From Ancylostoma caninum (lineage: Eukaryota > Nematoda > Chromadorea > Rhabditida > Ancylostomatidae): DNA of 64,000 nt. This document shows, piece by piece, positions 12,727 to 25,500 of this stretch (position 1 is the first letter of the stretch; every line of letters starts with the position of its first letter). Where the stretch lies: positions 8,369,001 through 8,433,000 of the forward strand of contig JBAJFG010000019.1 in assembly GCA_037903475.1 (NCBI GenBank), in the 5' to 3' direction. The notes below the pieces were generated by a model that had not been told where the DNA came from, made no database searches, and was given only the letters and a program-made list of their open reading frames with translations. The translations under genes and the position numbers were made by a program.

Positions 12727-13034
12727 TATCTTAATTTTTATATGAGCTTACCATATCCAATGCTTAGTACACTTGAAGTACTCAAATCACGAAAGTTTTT
12801 TTCTTGAAAAAAAAGTTAACTCTGTTAATGCATTTTTTCTTCCAAGACAAATGTGTTTTCAATCTTCGTGCCGCATTTCGTTCTTTTTTGTTCGAAACTG
12901 CTGGAAAGTCTCAACTTAAATTAAATTCAAGTGCTCACAAAGGACAGCAGAAGATTTTTTTCGTTTTTTTTTCATCGCCGTCCCAAAACACCTTTTTCTA
13001 CACTATGCCCGTGGAAGGAGAAACTATTGCACAG

Positions 13035-13200
13035 TAGAGTTTCGACCGAATCGAATAAAATTCGAATTTTTATTCGAACATTCGAATATTCGAAAATTCG
13101 AAGGTTCTGAATTATTCGAAAATTCGAATATTCGAAAATTCGAAATTTTAGATTATTCGAAAATTCGAATATTCGAGAATTCGAAAAAAAATTTCGAGTG
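13035..13200. repeat. Self-complementary ATTCGAA tandem repeat
   Basis: The words ATTCGAATATTCGAA and AAAATTCGAA recur through the block. Because TTCGAA is palindromic, both strands carry the same words and the whole block can fold back. Confidence 0.85.
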
Positions 13201-13288
13201 TAAAACTCTATTGCACAGGTTCTTTGGCCATTTTTTGCCTCCGAGGTGTTTTACTACCACCTCCTTTGCTCAGCTTTTTCCTCCTGTT

Positions 13289-13520
13289 AAGTGCAAATTA
13301 TACCAGATGGTGCGTCAGTCGCGCGTCAGACGCGTGGATCCATCTGCGAAGGATTGTCCGTAAAGACCGACCAACGCTCCGTTTAGATCTTCAATGAAAA
13401 GAACGCGCGGGCGCAGCGCAGCCGCAAATGCGTGCGTTTGAGCTGCGTCAGCGACCCTATCCTTCATCATATAGACGCCAGCGCGTCAAAGGCAGGGCAT
13501 CGAGTATAAATTGCCCTTTA
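13289..13520. mobile_element. CpG-rich MITE-like element (family 1)
   Basis: The left end AAGTGCAAATTATACCAGAT and the right end (minus strand) AAAGGGCAATTTATACTCGA are inverted repeats. The arms carry GCGTCAGTCGCGCGTCAGACG and GACGCCAGCGCGTC. It belongs with the copies at 7,090, 20,636 and 51,617. Confidence 0.75.
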
Positions 13521-14252
13521 AACAGATGATTTTTTTTTTCTGATTTCTGATCCAGTACTTCTCAATGCCACATCTAATCCCTCAAGAAATACTATTGTCT
13601 ACGGTCTACGTAACGTATTATCATAATAAGCATGTAATATTATGCTAATCCATTCCATCGAGTTTTTTCCTGTCAACAAAGGGTTTCTATTGTTCACTGG
13701 GCTACAATTTCCACTGTTACGGGAATGAAAATTTGCTTTAACCCATAATTTTCCCAAATGCAATGCCTATGACGTCACTGTTCGCTCCACTAGACACAGC
13801 AAGGGCCAGACTCCCCTCCTTATCTTCAAGTTCCGTCTTCTATTGAGGATTTCCTCCGGATGCCAGCCACAGACTATGGCTTTTCTTTTGATGGCTCGAA
13901 CGTATCGTATAGTATTTATTGTTTCTTTTTTTTTCTATTTTTGGTCCGACGTTAACAAATTGCTCTCCACCCTGTGCGAAGATGAACTAGCAGACTAGCA
14001 ATTTTTGACGTGTATTCCATTACTAGTTCTAGGATTTCGTCTAGGAATCCGCGGCTATGAGAAGCCAGAAATTGTTTTTGGAGGATCAGAGAGCATTCAC
14101 GTCAACAAGCCATGAGATGAGGAGTAAAAGACCTGTACATGCTTTCATTCTAGGCTAGATTGGCTGAAAGCAATGTTAGGCTTCCTTATAAGATTTTTTT
14201 CTTTTAAAAAGAGTTAAAACCTGCTTTTTGCTCCCTTGGTTTTCCTCTTCCT

Positions 14253-15065
14253 GTGATTGGTCGAAGGTTTCTTTTCCTGCTCTTCGATTGGCTGATCAAG
14301 GTTGATCTGCACAAGTGGGCATCATCTCTGTGTGAAGTCGTGCTTTATTTCAGGTTCATCATCGGATTTAACCAGTTCAAAATTAATCGCAATGAAGCGG
14401 TGATGGTAATGGAAACGATGCTTATCGATCGCCACATTGCACCACTAGGATCGTTTCGCGGCAGTTACGGTGATCTCAATGATTTCCGGCGTGCGCTAGG
14501 ATACTTTTGATATGGATTGGGGCCTTTTTCTAATCCTCATCCTATGATTGGTCAAAAATTCGCTCTAGGCTCTCTGGTTGGCTGTAGCTTGTGCAACCGT
14601 GATTGGTCAGTTTTGGCCATTGGATGTCGTAGTTTGTTTTCTCGTTCTATCAACATTTAATATATTTCATCAAAACAGATACAATATTTCTGTAAATACT
14701 AAGCTTTATTAGACGTTACTGTTAAATTCTCCGAGTCTTTCCCTTTCTTTTCATTTTCTTTTTAGTTTCACCTATTGCAATTTTGAATGATGATCTCCTG
14801 CATGACGAAAAACAATCATTGTTTCGTAAATAAGAATTTCAAACCTCCTGTGATTATCTTTTTCCACTGAAAGTAATGCCATTATGTAAAAACACCCAAT
14901 CGGCTCCGACCAGATGGGCGGGGCTAAGGCTGCTCCGTTCTCACTGTGATAATTGAGTCACACCCACCATTTTCGCAACTCACCTAATCGCCAGAGGTTT
15001 TTGGACAAAGGGGCGGGGCCAGCTGGTCCAAAAACGAGCCTTTCGTCCCCGACGTCATAGTGAGC
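14253..15065. other. Unassigned block rich in ATTGG and GGGCGGGGC words
   Basis: GATTGG or close forms appear at about 14,256, 14,288, 14,547, 14,578 and 14,604 with CCATTGG near 14,618, all in the same orientation; each is an inverted CCAAT-box core. GATGGGCGGGGC (about 14,924) and GGGGCGGGGCC (about 15,011) are GC boxes. The 85-codon frame at 14,253-14,510 has no recognised domain. It could be a regulatory region or a dispersed repeat. Confidence 0.35.
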
Positions 15066-18000
15066 GATAGATTGCTGCAGGCCACATATGAAAGCTCTCA
15101 AGTGTTCATTGCCTCATCGTCGAGCGATGTCTCGTGAGATATGTAGCGGGATACCTCTTCTCATAGATCCGGCTATACTACGTGCTCCTCTCTCTACTAC
15201 GTTGTTTAGTATTACTATTACTATTATTATTCACATGGAATTACTGTTATCGCAGTTACTATTCACACTGACCACTGAATACTATTGTACTACTACTATT
15301 GAGAGTGTATTAGGTGAATGAAATTAATATGGTAGATAATACATCATATTGTCTCATATTAAGTGTGTCAAATAATAGCATTAAAGATACTTAGGACTGA
15401 ATAATGCATCAGATACGTATCGATCTATTCGAAATTCGAAGATTCTTTTCCGAGCAATTCTGTGGTTTGTGTGTTCAAAAAGGAGGGAGCAAGACCATCC
15501 TGTAGGAATTATAAAAAGCAATTAGATCTCTCCTTTTGGACATTTGAATTCTTCAGATCTAATCCTGAGAAAATACTTGAATGAGTAGAGTTATCTGATT
15601 TATTTGGAATATGTATCGAACAGCAAAAGTCAGCACTGGATAATAAGGACTTGCTAGCCGAATATTCATGTGTATTACAGGCTAAATATTACTCTAGGAT
15701 GCTCATTAAATTTCTGTTCGGCTCATGGTCCCATTGCAACCTCCTCAGCATCCGGAATCGCATGCATTGCAGTCCATGCTTTTTCATCATGCATGGCGAT
15801 TCGCACAATTTGAATTGAACTCTGTCGCGTAATCTTCGCGAATGAACCACGTTTGCTAGCCGATTCATTATTTATCGTGTTTCTATGCGTTTGTTCGTCT
15901 GCTAGTCTGGATACATACAGTGGGATGTTCGCGTTGTTTTGTCGCTTAATAGTAAAGTCGAAAATCAGCAAAAAATATGTAGTTGGGAACGATCAGTATC
16001 TGCTTACTTCTGAGTCCTGACAAATTTTTCAAATCTTTTTTTTCCTGGATTTTCCTGAGTCTCTTCGATGGAGTGGTTACAAATAAACACGAATTTATCT
16101 TAAAAAGATCGAAGTTTTGCTACTGGGCAGGTACTATAGTGAAAAAAAGGAATAGGTATTGGAGAGACGTACGCGTTATTAATGTAACGAAATAACGCAT
16201 TAACTCGTAATGGCCATCTTTCCCGCAACGTAACGATTTAACAGATTGACGAGGTCTGAAATTTTTGTTACGCACAGCACTTTCATTAAAGTCTATCTCT
16301 TGTGTATCTTTGAAGGAATAGGGTAGCAGATCGTTTTTGTTTCACAACGATTTTTGAGGCATCTCTTTGCATTTTACATCTATTAGCCAGTAAATATTCT
16401 GCAGTATATGTAAGACCCCTCTAGAACAATTGATCCTCAATAATCCTCAAGTTCTAGGAAATAAAGCGGTGGGAAGACGTCTTAAGGGTGTGTGCTGACA
16501 TTGCTTCAAAGTATGGAAGCGAAATGACGAGAAAGGCTTCTCAGGATCCATACTTCTATCTCCGTCCTAGGCCAACCAAACCAAGCAAGCATGCAGAACC
16601 CCTGCATGGAGTTGAGAAAATCGTGGGATTCTCGTGGGTCTTGCACCTGATTCGCATCGAATCTTGAGACGCACTGGTTCTGCATTGATATGCATTGGTT
16701 TTGCATGGATTTCGCATGAATTTTACCATTGCTAGTATTGAACCACCGATTTAAGAAAACTGTGTTTTGCACGAGCATGCATGTGTTGATCGCGGGATTT
16801 GCATCTTTCATTCTCATGCAAGAAACGGTTCTTAAGTTTCCTGAGTACTTTATGGACGTTCAACTCTTTGTGACAGTGATGGAATTACATACTCTTCCTC
16901 TCAAAATTCGGTCAAATATTGTCCAGAGCTCAACCTAGGCTAGATTTTGATAGGAATCCAATTTTGTGCATTGAGTTTTACTCTTCAGTGTACCCTACTA
17001 GAGTGTCATATATTCAATTCTCTGGGTTTTTATTCAGGATTCTTGGTCGGGTTTTCCCGGCATGTAGGAGCGACTAAGATTCGCAGACCACCAGACTTTT
17101 TTCTGCTCATTGCTCACATGCGAAGTGTTTTGTTCAGAGGAGAAAAACTCGAGAAATTCCTGAAGACTTCAGCATTGCGTGACTGAGCATGAACAGGCTC
17201 TCGACCATGGGCACTGAACAGCTCCTAGCGCTTTGTTTACTTTCGCCGGTGACGAATTTGACAAAATTGACGACGTTTCAGAGAATATTAAAGCGGGGAA
17301 TGTAGAGAACGCAGTCTATGCCATAAAATCTATTTCTATTTCTTTCCACAGTGCTTTTAAGCTAATGGCTATATCCAAGATTTAGCCCAGAAATGCTGCA
17401 CGCCTGTCACAAGTGCTTACCGGGCTTGGTCTCTCCGGGAAAACTCACCTTAGCTCCGCTGAACGCCTGGATACGTGTTTTTCCTTGCTATCACGTTTCA
17501 CTTCTTGTGTTCACGTCTTTTGTTTATTATTTTCAAAACGTCTATCCCTTCAGTGTCCTATTTCTCCTGGACTTTTTTTCCGTGTCGAGGCTGCTACCTT
17601 GGCGAAATAACTGACTTCACCCTCTTTATTCATCATCAGAATCATTGTCATATTTTAGACAGTTATATTTCCGTTGACTTCCGAAATATAGCTTCCAAAT
17701 CACGATTCAGGGCTATTTTTCTGGGCCCGGGCTTTGTCAATTTAGGTTATTTGAGACCCTGAACACGAACATCGCATCTGCTTGCACTGTAGCCCGATTT
17801 CTACAAGGTCACAGTAGTTATGTGGCAGGTACGGTACTGCAGGGAATCTCTTTAACTTTCGGCAGAGAGATTATTTGAGGCGCTGGTCGTTACCATATGT
17901 TCCATTTTTTTACCGTTTCCTCATTTTCCTCAAGATACGCTAGCTGTACGTTCGGAAGTTGAGAAAAAATGATTAATTTGGGAAAAAAAATCGAGGAGAC

Positions 18001-19520
18001 GTGCGAAATGGTGGTGATAAACGTGGTCGGCTGAGACTCTGAGACTACCCGTATGCGCTAGATTTGAAAGTACTCTGTGAGATGCCGTACTTACTGTATA
18101 TCTACCGTAACCTTACAAAAATGGGACTACACTGCAAACCAAACAAGATAATCTTGTTCACCACTTAAATATCCTCCCCCTACTAGGCCAAGTTTGGGCG
18201 GAAACCGTTTCTCTCAAAATTGTAGGGCGGAAATAGCCGAATAGTGCCCATAACTCATCTCGTGCGTCACTCATGTCACACCTAGGCTACGTAAATTCCT
18301 TGGATCCAGAGCACAACACTTTAGAACCTTTCGAAGGTTTATATACCACTGAAATCGCCAGGATCTGCTGATCACAATGGTACACATGATTTCTTGCAAA
18401 TCTAGTGAAGAAACCCGATTTTGCTTCCCGTATTCTAAGAGACCATCTAAGCAGGACCAAGGTAAAAGTACGAGATGATTTCCTCACAGTACACCTCCCG
18501 TTCACGTTCCTCTTCTGGGATCGCATCACCTAAGTAATTGGGACCACCCAAGAGTGTGACACAAAATACCCCCAATCTGCACTTCGTTGATGGTAGTGCA
18601 ACAACTAGCGGGTTAGAAAGTGCGCTATAAGCAATGGAGCGAATGATGAGAGAATCTCATGCTCGAGCCTTAGTTCCGTTAAACTGCTGCCCAAACCAAG
18701 TAGCTTAAAATCGAATTTTTCGGTGTTCTTATGTGTGATCATATAAGCCATTGTCATCAGCAACTCTTTCGTTTCCCGTCCTATAAAAATCTCATAGATT
18801 GCCTCAGCTTAACGATATTTCCTTCCTATGTCACATGAAAATTTTCAGCCTCTAGGATTAGCATAGTTTGTGGCACAAATATCTAATGAAATTCAACCTT
18901 TCTATTAGCTATTATTTAGCTTATGACTTTTCACGAGAAACTATGACACTACATTATTTGAAGACAATGATCCTTTCACTCGCTGTAGCTGCCACGACGG
19001 TGTAATGCTTTCGATATGTATCGATTGCGGGCCGGCGACAGCAGCGACGGCGACGCGTCGGCTTCAATCGATATGCACGAAACCAGTCTCTCCGCGGCTT
19101 TACCGACAGAAAGACCCACACTTCCCTAGAAGTATAGCTCTCTCTGTCGCTATGGATTTTCCCTTGATTTTTCGTTTAAGGTGTTCTTGTCGTCTTTTCC
19201 TTGAATATATCTTTGTGAGATATAATGGCGTCACATCCTAAAGACTGCTGTACCTCTATATTCATTACCTTGAGATGCTGGAAATCTCTCATCAACACAT
19301 TCTTTCGAAAACTTCTTTTTTTTTTTGCTTTTAATCCCTTGAAGGTGATGGTACTACGGAGTGATCTGGAAATGGATTTTTTTGAATGTTTTTCGAACCT
19401 CTGTACCGTTGATTCGCCTCGTATTCAATCCGTTTTATTTTTACCTTTCGTTAAACCGAGATCGGCACGAATATATTGCACGTTCCTTCGCGGTTGCACG
19501 AAAATCCCAGTCTTCTTCAG
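15066..19520. other. No gene recognised upstream of the receptor
   Basis: Only short frames lacking motifs. A CpG-richer patch at 18,990-19,110 and the following 400 bases lie just upstream of the receptor's first recognised exon and may hold its promoter or 5' UTR; no specific site can be named. Confidence 0.4.
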
Positions 19521-22500
19521 ATGTCAAACTCGTTCGAATGGCAGGAGAAATCGCTGCGGGTGTGGATGATGGTTTCACGAGTACAATTCTGGCTCATACT
19601 CATCATCATCTTCGTATCAGTCGCCGTTATCGCTAGGGTATGTGAGGTCTCTCATCTTTCTACTGTTTTTGTCGCTATTTTTATAGTATCTCCTTTTTTA
19701 TAGCAATTTTAGTGAAAGGGTTTGGTTTAGGCTTAGCGCCCGTGGGAAAGCATACACTTTTAGCTAAAGTGAGCCAGAATTTTTATTTAGCCAGCACGGA
19801 CTGGCACGAGGGATTTGTCGCCTTTTTCAGGGCGTAGAAATGCAGTAGATAAAATCTTCCGAGTTAACACTCCATCAGTTGGAAAGAATTCTTGACATCT
19901 TATGTGAGCCAAAAAGGTGAAGTGGCATCCTATCTAAGCCGTGTAATCCATTGAATTATGTATTCAAAACCGTTGCGGAAATTACAGAGCCAACATCCAA
20001 TATATTTATCCCTGGTAGGAAACACAATACAAGCACTTCCTAGAGAAGAAATGCGATACTCAACCCTAGTCTGAATGTATCAAAATAAGGAAGAGATCCT
20101 CGAATGGGATAATAACTCCAGTACGATGAAAATAAGCTATTCTTTGCTGCTCATTTTAGGATTTTCGACATTGATTCAAACTCCAGAACCTCGCAGGAAT
20201 ATCCTGGGGGAGGAGCATAAGTTATTGTAGAAGTTTGCCCAATCATTTCTCCGCTAAAAACCTAGGCATTGCCCAGCTCTTTTACTGCCGGACAGAGAAA
20301 GGTTCAAACTATTCTTAAATTAGGAAAGGGTTTTGCAGGAGGCTCACGCTTGCGAGCAGTTCGCTTCGGTGCGCAATTTTTCACCGTTGTTAATAGGGAA
20401 TATCTTCGTTGTGGCTAGTGAACTACAGAGAGACTGCCAAACTTGTATTTCCGTCTAGCTGTTTTTGTTACAGTTGAATGCTCCTCATAAAAACAGCTAG
20501 TGAGAAGCGCCCAACTAAAACAAAAAACAGCAAGTGCAAGAATCAGAATTACAACTGATGCTCCAAAGCGGACAGGTGGAATTACACGCAACTTCATGGG
20601 AAGCCAAGACGATAATATCATTGTTCGATAACGAGATAAGGGCAATTTACACTGGATGCCTGCGAGTGACGCGCGCGCGCCTATATTCTCATTTCATTTT
20701 CATACGTCTAAAAACGTGCTAACAACAAAGGAAAAATAAGACCATAAAATGCAACTATATGGTGAAGAGTAGGGTACAGTTGCATTGCAGTCGCATCGCG
20801 GTCGCAGCTCAGACGCACGCGTTTACGGTCTCGCGGCGGCCGCGCGTCCTTTCCATTGAGGATGTGCATACCGTGTCTTCTTGGAAAATCCCTCTCAAAC
20901 GGATGCGTGCGACTGATGCGCGACTGGCGCACGCAGCTAGTATAAATTGCCTTATAGTATAAGTATTTATAGAAAGGTAAGCATAAGCACCTAAATATAC
21001 GATGTATAGGGGTATCAAAACGTTTCCGGACTAGACTTCTTCCGAGAGGTCTACAGCGACGAAATTTTGTCATATTAATGTATAGATCGCTCGAACACTA
21101 ACATGCGTTTCTTAGCTCAATCTCAATTTCTTAAACCGTTCAAAGAGCTCTTCCTATCACATGAGGCAGAGTATCGTCCAAAAGCCGACTTCAGCTCATT
21201 TTCGATCCTGAATCTCATTGCTCGAAGATGCTGTTCTACATTTCAAGGCGGATAATAGTAGCTGGATCTCAGGCCTATAGTGAAGGATGTGTGATTCAAT
21301 GATTCGAATCTGCGTTGTGGTGTGAGTGCAACGGCAACTCTTGATCTGTGGACGGGTGCGCTGTCGAGAACTATGTGAAAAGCATCATGGTTAGGCTAGA
21401 AAAAAGCGCCATTATTTCTGAACGAGTCAGCGTGAGAATATGAAACTTGGCACGGTGGCTTCAAAGACACTTCAGGCTACACGGCCGCACTTGAAGTTTC
21501 AAGAAAAAAGCAACGGAACAGGTTGAGGCCGGAAACTTTTCGATACCCCTATAATATCAAGAAGAAATGCCCTCTTCTCATGCCACGTACTTACCTGCAT
21601 CAGGTTCCGCTCTTTAACTCACAATGGGAAAAATCTCCTCCACTGATGAAAACTTTTCCATTTTTCATAAATCTCTGTACGATTTCCGACAGACATCGGT
21701 ACCTGACGACGTAACCCATAGTAACCCCCAAGAACAGCTCATATCACAGTGCCGTCCACGTCTCAGTTGAACAGGCCGACTTCACAGGTGACAAAATCCC
21801 ATGCGAGGGTTGATACGCTTACCTGGGGAACGATCGTGAAGCGGTTGGCCATGCAAAGTCAACTCACACGTTATAAATCAACTGATTATGAAAGACTAGG
21901 ACCAGACAGAAATGGAAATACATAGTGTGAAAAGTCGCTGAGGCTAGAATGACTGCAGCAAAAGCAGTTCCCACAAGACCGAAAACCCAATGAATCGCAC
22001 CCATTTGAGTGACAGGGCAACTCGCCCAATCTGAAAGAAGTAGTCGTGACGGAATTCATATGCCATTGAGACTTTACTTGTCCCACGCGATCGTTGAGTC
22101 ACCGCACTGCTCCCGATTTTAGGATTAGACGCAGGGTCCCACTTCATCCTCGTGGTTTAGCTAATAAGATTCTGCATCTCTTCGGTATGCTGATTCCAGC
22201 GGTATACATAAATTCTCTAGGATGTAGCCACTGCTACCCCTCCAAAAACCAGGTTTTCGTTGCTTTTGTGCCTGTTGATGTACATTACTGGGACCAACAT
22301 GGCGAGAAGATCTGGGATATGTTGTTACGTCCGTACATGGAATGAGATCAGCTGCCCGAATGCCTTCAAGATCAGCTGTGACACGTGAATCGAGGATTTC
22401 TGGCCTCAATCCGCCAAATTTCCACCCCAGCTCGACCAGAAAGCCACTGTACGAAGTCTGCACATCAGAGGAATCGCTATGGCGGTATATTCTGCTCAAC

Positions 22501-25500
22501 ATCCAAACACTGTGGCTCGGTGGTAAATTAGGTTCCACGGAAATCCCAAAAATTAGCAAGCTTCGCGGAAGTTCCGTCCATCTGTCTGGAAGAAAAAACA
22601 AGCGCACGAATTGCAACAGAAAGGGCTTCTAGAGTACTAATGACATAGAAATGAAAGCAATAGTAAAAAATTTACTGCAATCAAAACAGGGCTTTTTCCG
22701 CTTTCATCTCAGCGACCACCACTCGGACCACTTTGTCATGCCGTCAGTGTTTTTCTAATAATACGTTGCCCTCAAGACTTATGGGCCCCTTCTTCCATTT
22801 GCTCCCATCTTCTCAGATCCTGCTAGGAAAGTGTAGGTTCCACAGCAGTTGAGTTGAGAATGGCAGCAAGTGAGGTGTGACCTCATGCTTTGAATGCGAT
22901 GTATTACGCTGTTCGCACTGCATTCTTGCTGCAAACTTTTAGCTGTTGCTGTCAAGTGAAATTCAACTTATTCTCTCACTGGTCTATTGGTTTTCTCAGC
23001 CATTGATACCCATCCTGAAAAACACGGGAACAGCCGTTTCCAGTATACGCAGCTGGTCTAGCACCTGCATCATATTCATTTCTTTCGAGAACTTTGTCCT
23101 AAAGAAAGTTTCAGAGCTCGTCATGTCAGATGAAGTAACGCGTCGGCGAACATCTGCTGCCCGACTTCGTTTTCTATTCATACAAGAAAAATTTCATCAA
23201 ATGAATGGGCTTTTTTTTTTCTCGAGCGAGGCGGGACACAAACTTTCATATTACCTTTCGTGCGTTTCTATTCTCCTAGAATTAATTTGTCACGTCAGCA
23301 AAAGTCTGTATGTTCATGCAGAATCGTTGTTTGGACTTACAGTAGGGAGAATAAGTGATGTGAATAATTCTGTCACATGGTCTGCAGCGTTTGCAGTTTT
23401 CTCCGTAAAAACCATAGATTATAATGAGTTTCTGGTTAGTAATCTAAGCCTGTGGGATACGCTGTAAGCTCTTCACATTTAACTTTCAATTTGTTGGGAG
23501 AGAGGATGCAAGAGCAGACTATGTGCAATCTAGGACAATTAACCTCCTATCCGTGGGTGGGTAATTTCGTACCCATGATTACCATAAGTGTGCTTGTGCT
23601 AGAAGTCCGAAATCCTCGTTTATTATCCTCCTAAGCACCGTTAAGGGAAGAAAAAATATCTTGAAAATGAAAAGAGGAAGTTAGGCAGCAGAGAGGGTAT
23701 GAGGGTGTCCTGGATAAGGATACATTACTGAATTTACCCATGGTTAACGTGTATCATGTTTACCATTACGTGACTCGCTCTATATCCAGTTGTTACTCTT
23801 ATGCTAACCATGGGTGCGAAATTACCCACCGTTTCAGTAGTGCATCCGGGCACTGTGAATTACCCTATCCCTGCGGGTCACCAATAGAATTCTTAGTCCC
23901 AAGGGTCACATGCATAACTGAGGTTACCCAAGATAAACGTGTTAACACCAACAAAAATTTACCCATTTTCACCACGGGGTAAACGCGTTTACCCCGGGTA
24001 ATATCAATGGTGCATCCAGGCTCAAAATTTTAAAAAGAAATCCTCATGTTCTTTGCTTGGAAGACCTGGGTAGCTTCACCCATCCATTCCACGTAATTTC
24101 ATTGCCCCTAAATCTATGGCATCATTGCAGGCACTGTTCACGCTGTTCCATCTGAAGAGGTCGCATCACTTCCAGTTTCTCGTCTGGATCATCTTCGCCG
24201 ATCTCACTACGCTGTTCATCATTCTCATTGACATCATGTCACAATCGCTTTTCATTTCAATGAAAGGTGAGTTTTTTATTCGTGAACTTGTCCCAGCTCA
24301 TAATTATCAAGGGCATGGTGCCTTTTCCACTGTCTCATATCCATCTAATAATGGATTCCGAGAAACGTTTACCACAACGTCAGCATCAATGCACTCGTTG
24401 GGATAATATCGCTTTCTACTTTTCCTAGGAAATAATTAACAACATTCTTAATGAGAAAAGGACATTTTCATGGAGGCAGCCCGCTTGCATGTACTGCTGA
24501 CCTTCAATTGTTATTCTGTTGTAAAAGCAACTCTAGGAAGAATTGTTTACGCAATAGGCAAACATTGGACGTGGTGCAAGTGCAGTTGCATTAAACGCTG
24601 CACAACACTTGACTGACCAATTCTGAATTTTCGAATGAATGTCCTTTTGAGCATATATGGCTGTGACGCTGAAAATGGCTAATGTTACGCAAACGAGAGT
24701 ACAGAAAAAGGTATTTTGCAACTATCGGGAGCCCTCGCAGATTTTTTTAAAGAAATGGGGGTTGATGTCGTGAAGCGATCGCTACGATACACAGCAAGGT
24801 CGCAGCAGTGTACCCATGATCGTGTCGAACTCGGCTATAATCTCAATTTGCGCAGCCACATCGACTATCTTTGTATTGGCCTCTGAACGGACTCGGTTTC
24901 TGCTGGCGCCCCCCCCCCCCAGTGACATCATTTTTATTTCAATTTCCCTTATTTCCTCGTCTCCTTATAACATATTCGCGATTCCTAGTGCTAAAACATA
25001 GCTTAAAACATCCTGGGGCCCCATTGACCCAGCACATTGGGCTAAAGGCAGCTTCCCCTCATTTGGTACTAGTATGGCGGCTAAGTCCTTAGGCTTGACG
25101 AGATGAAATAAAAAGAGATTGTTTAGAAAATCATAAAGGTTGGTCCTATACGTCGCTGCTTTGCTAATTGATAATGTAGTCAACAGAGCAACTGTCAGTC
25201 AGTTAGGGTAATATCTGTCTGGATAGAAAATCTAGGGGGTTCATGGTTTTTCGGGCTGGATTCTCAACTTGAAACTCACAAACAGTTGAATGGGGTGGGG
25301 AACGTCCATAGACGGACGATGCCGAGGTTCAAAATAAAATTGAAGACATTTGAGTTGTTGAAAACCGATATAACGACAATATTTTATCCAATGTTTTATA
25401 CTAACCTGAAAATCAAATTCTACCCCTGATTTTCTACTGAGTTTTTTCCTTCTTCAAAATTTTTCAATGATTCTACGGTGACCAGCTTTCAGGACCAATC

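Noticed and set aside
22161..22616. 151-codon minus frame in receptor intron 1
   Set aside because: Part of it is a dispersed repeat shared with 26,160-26,310, and no domain was recognised.
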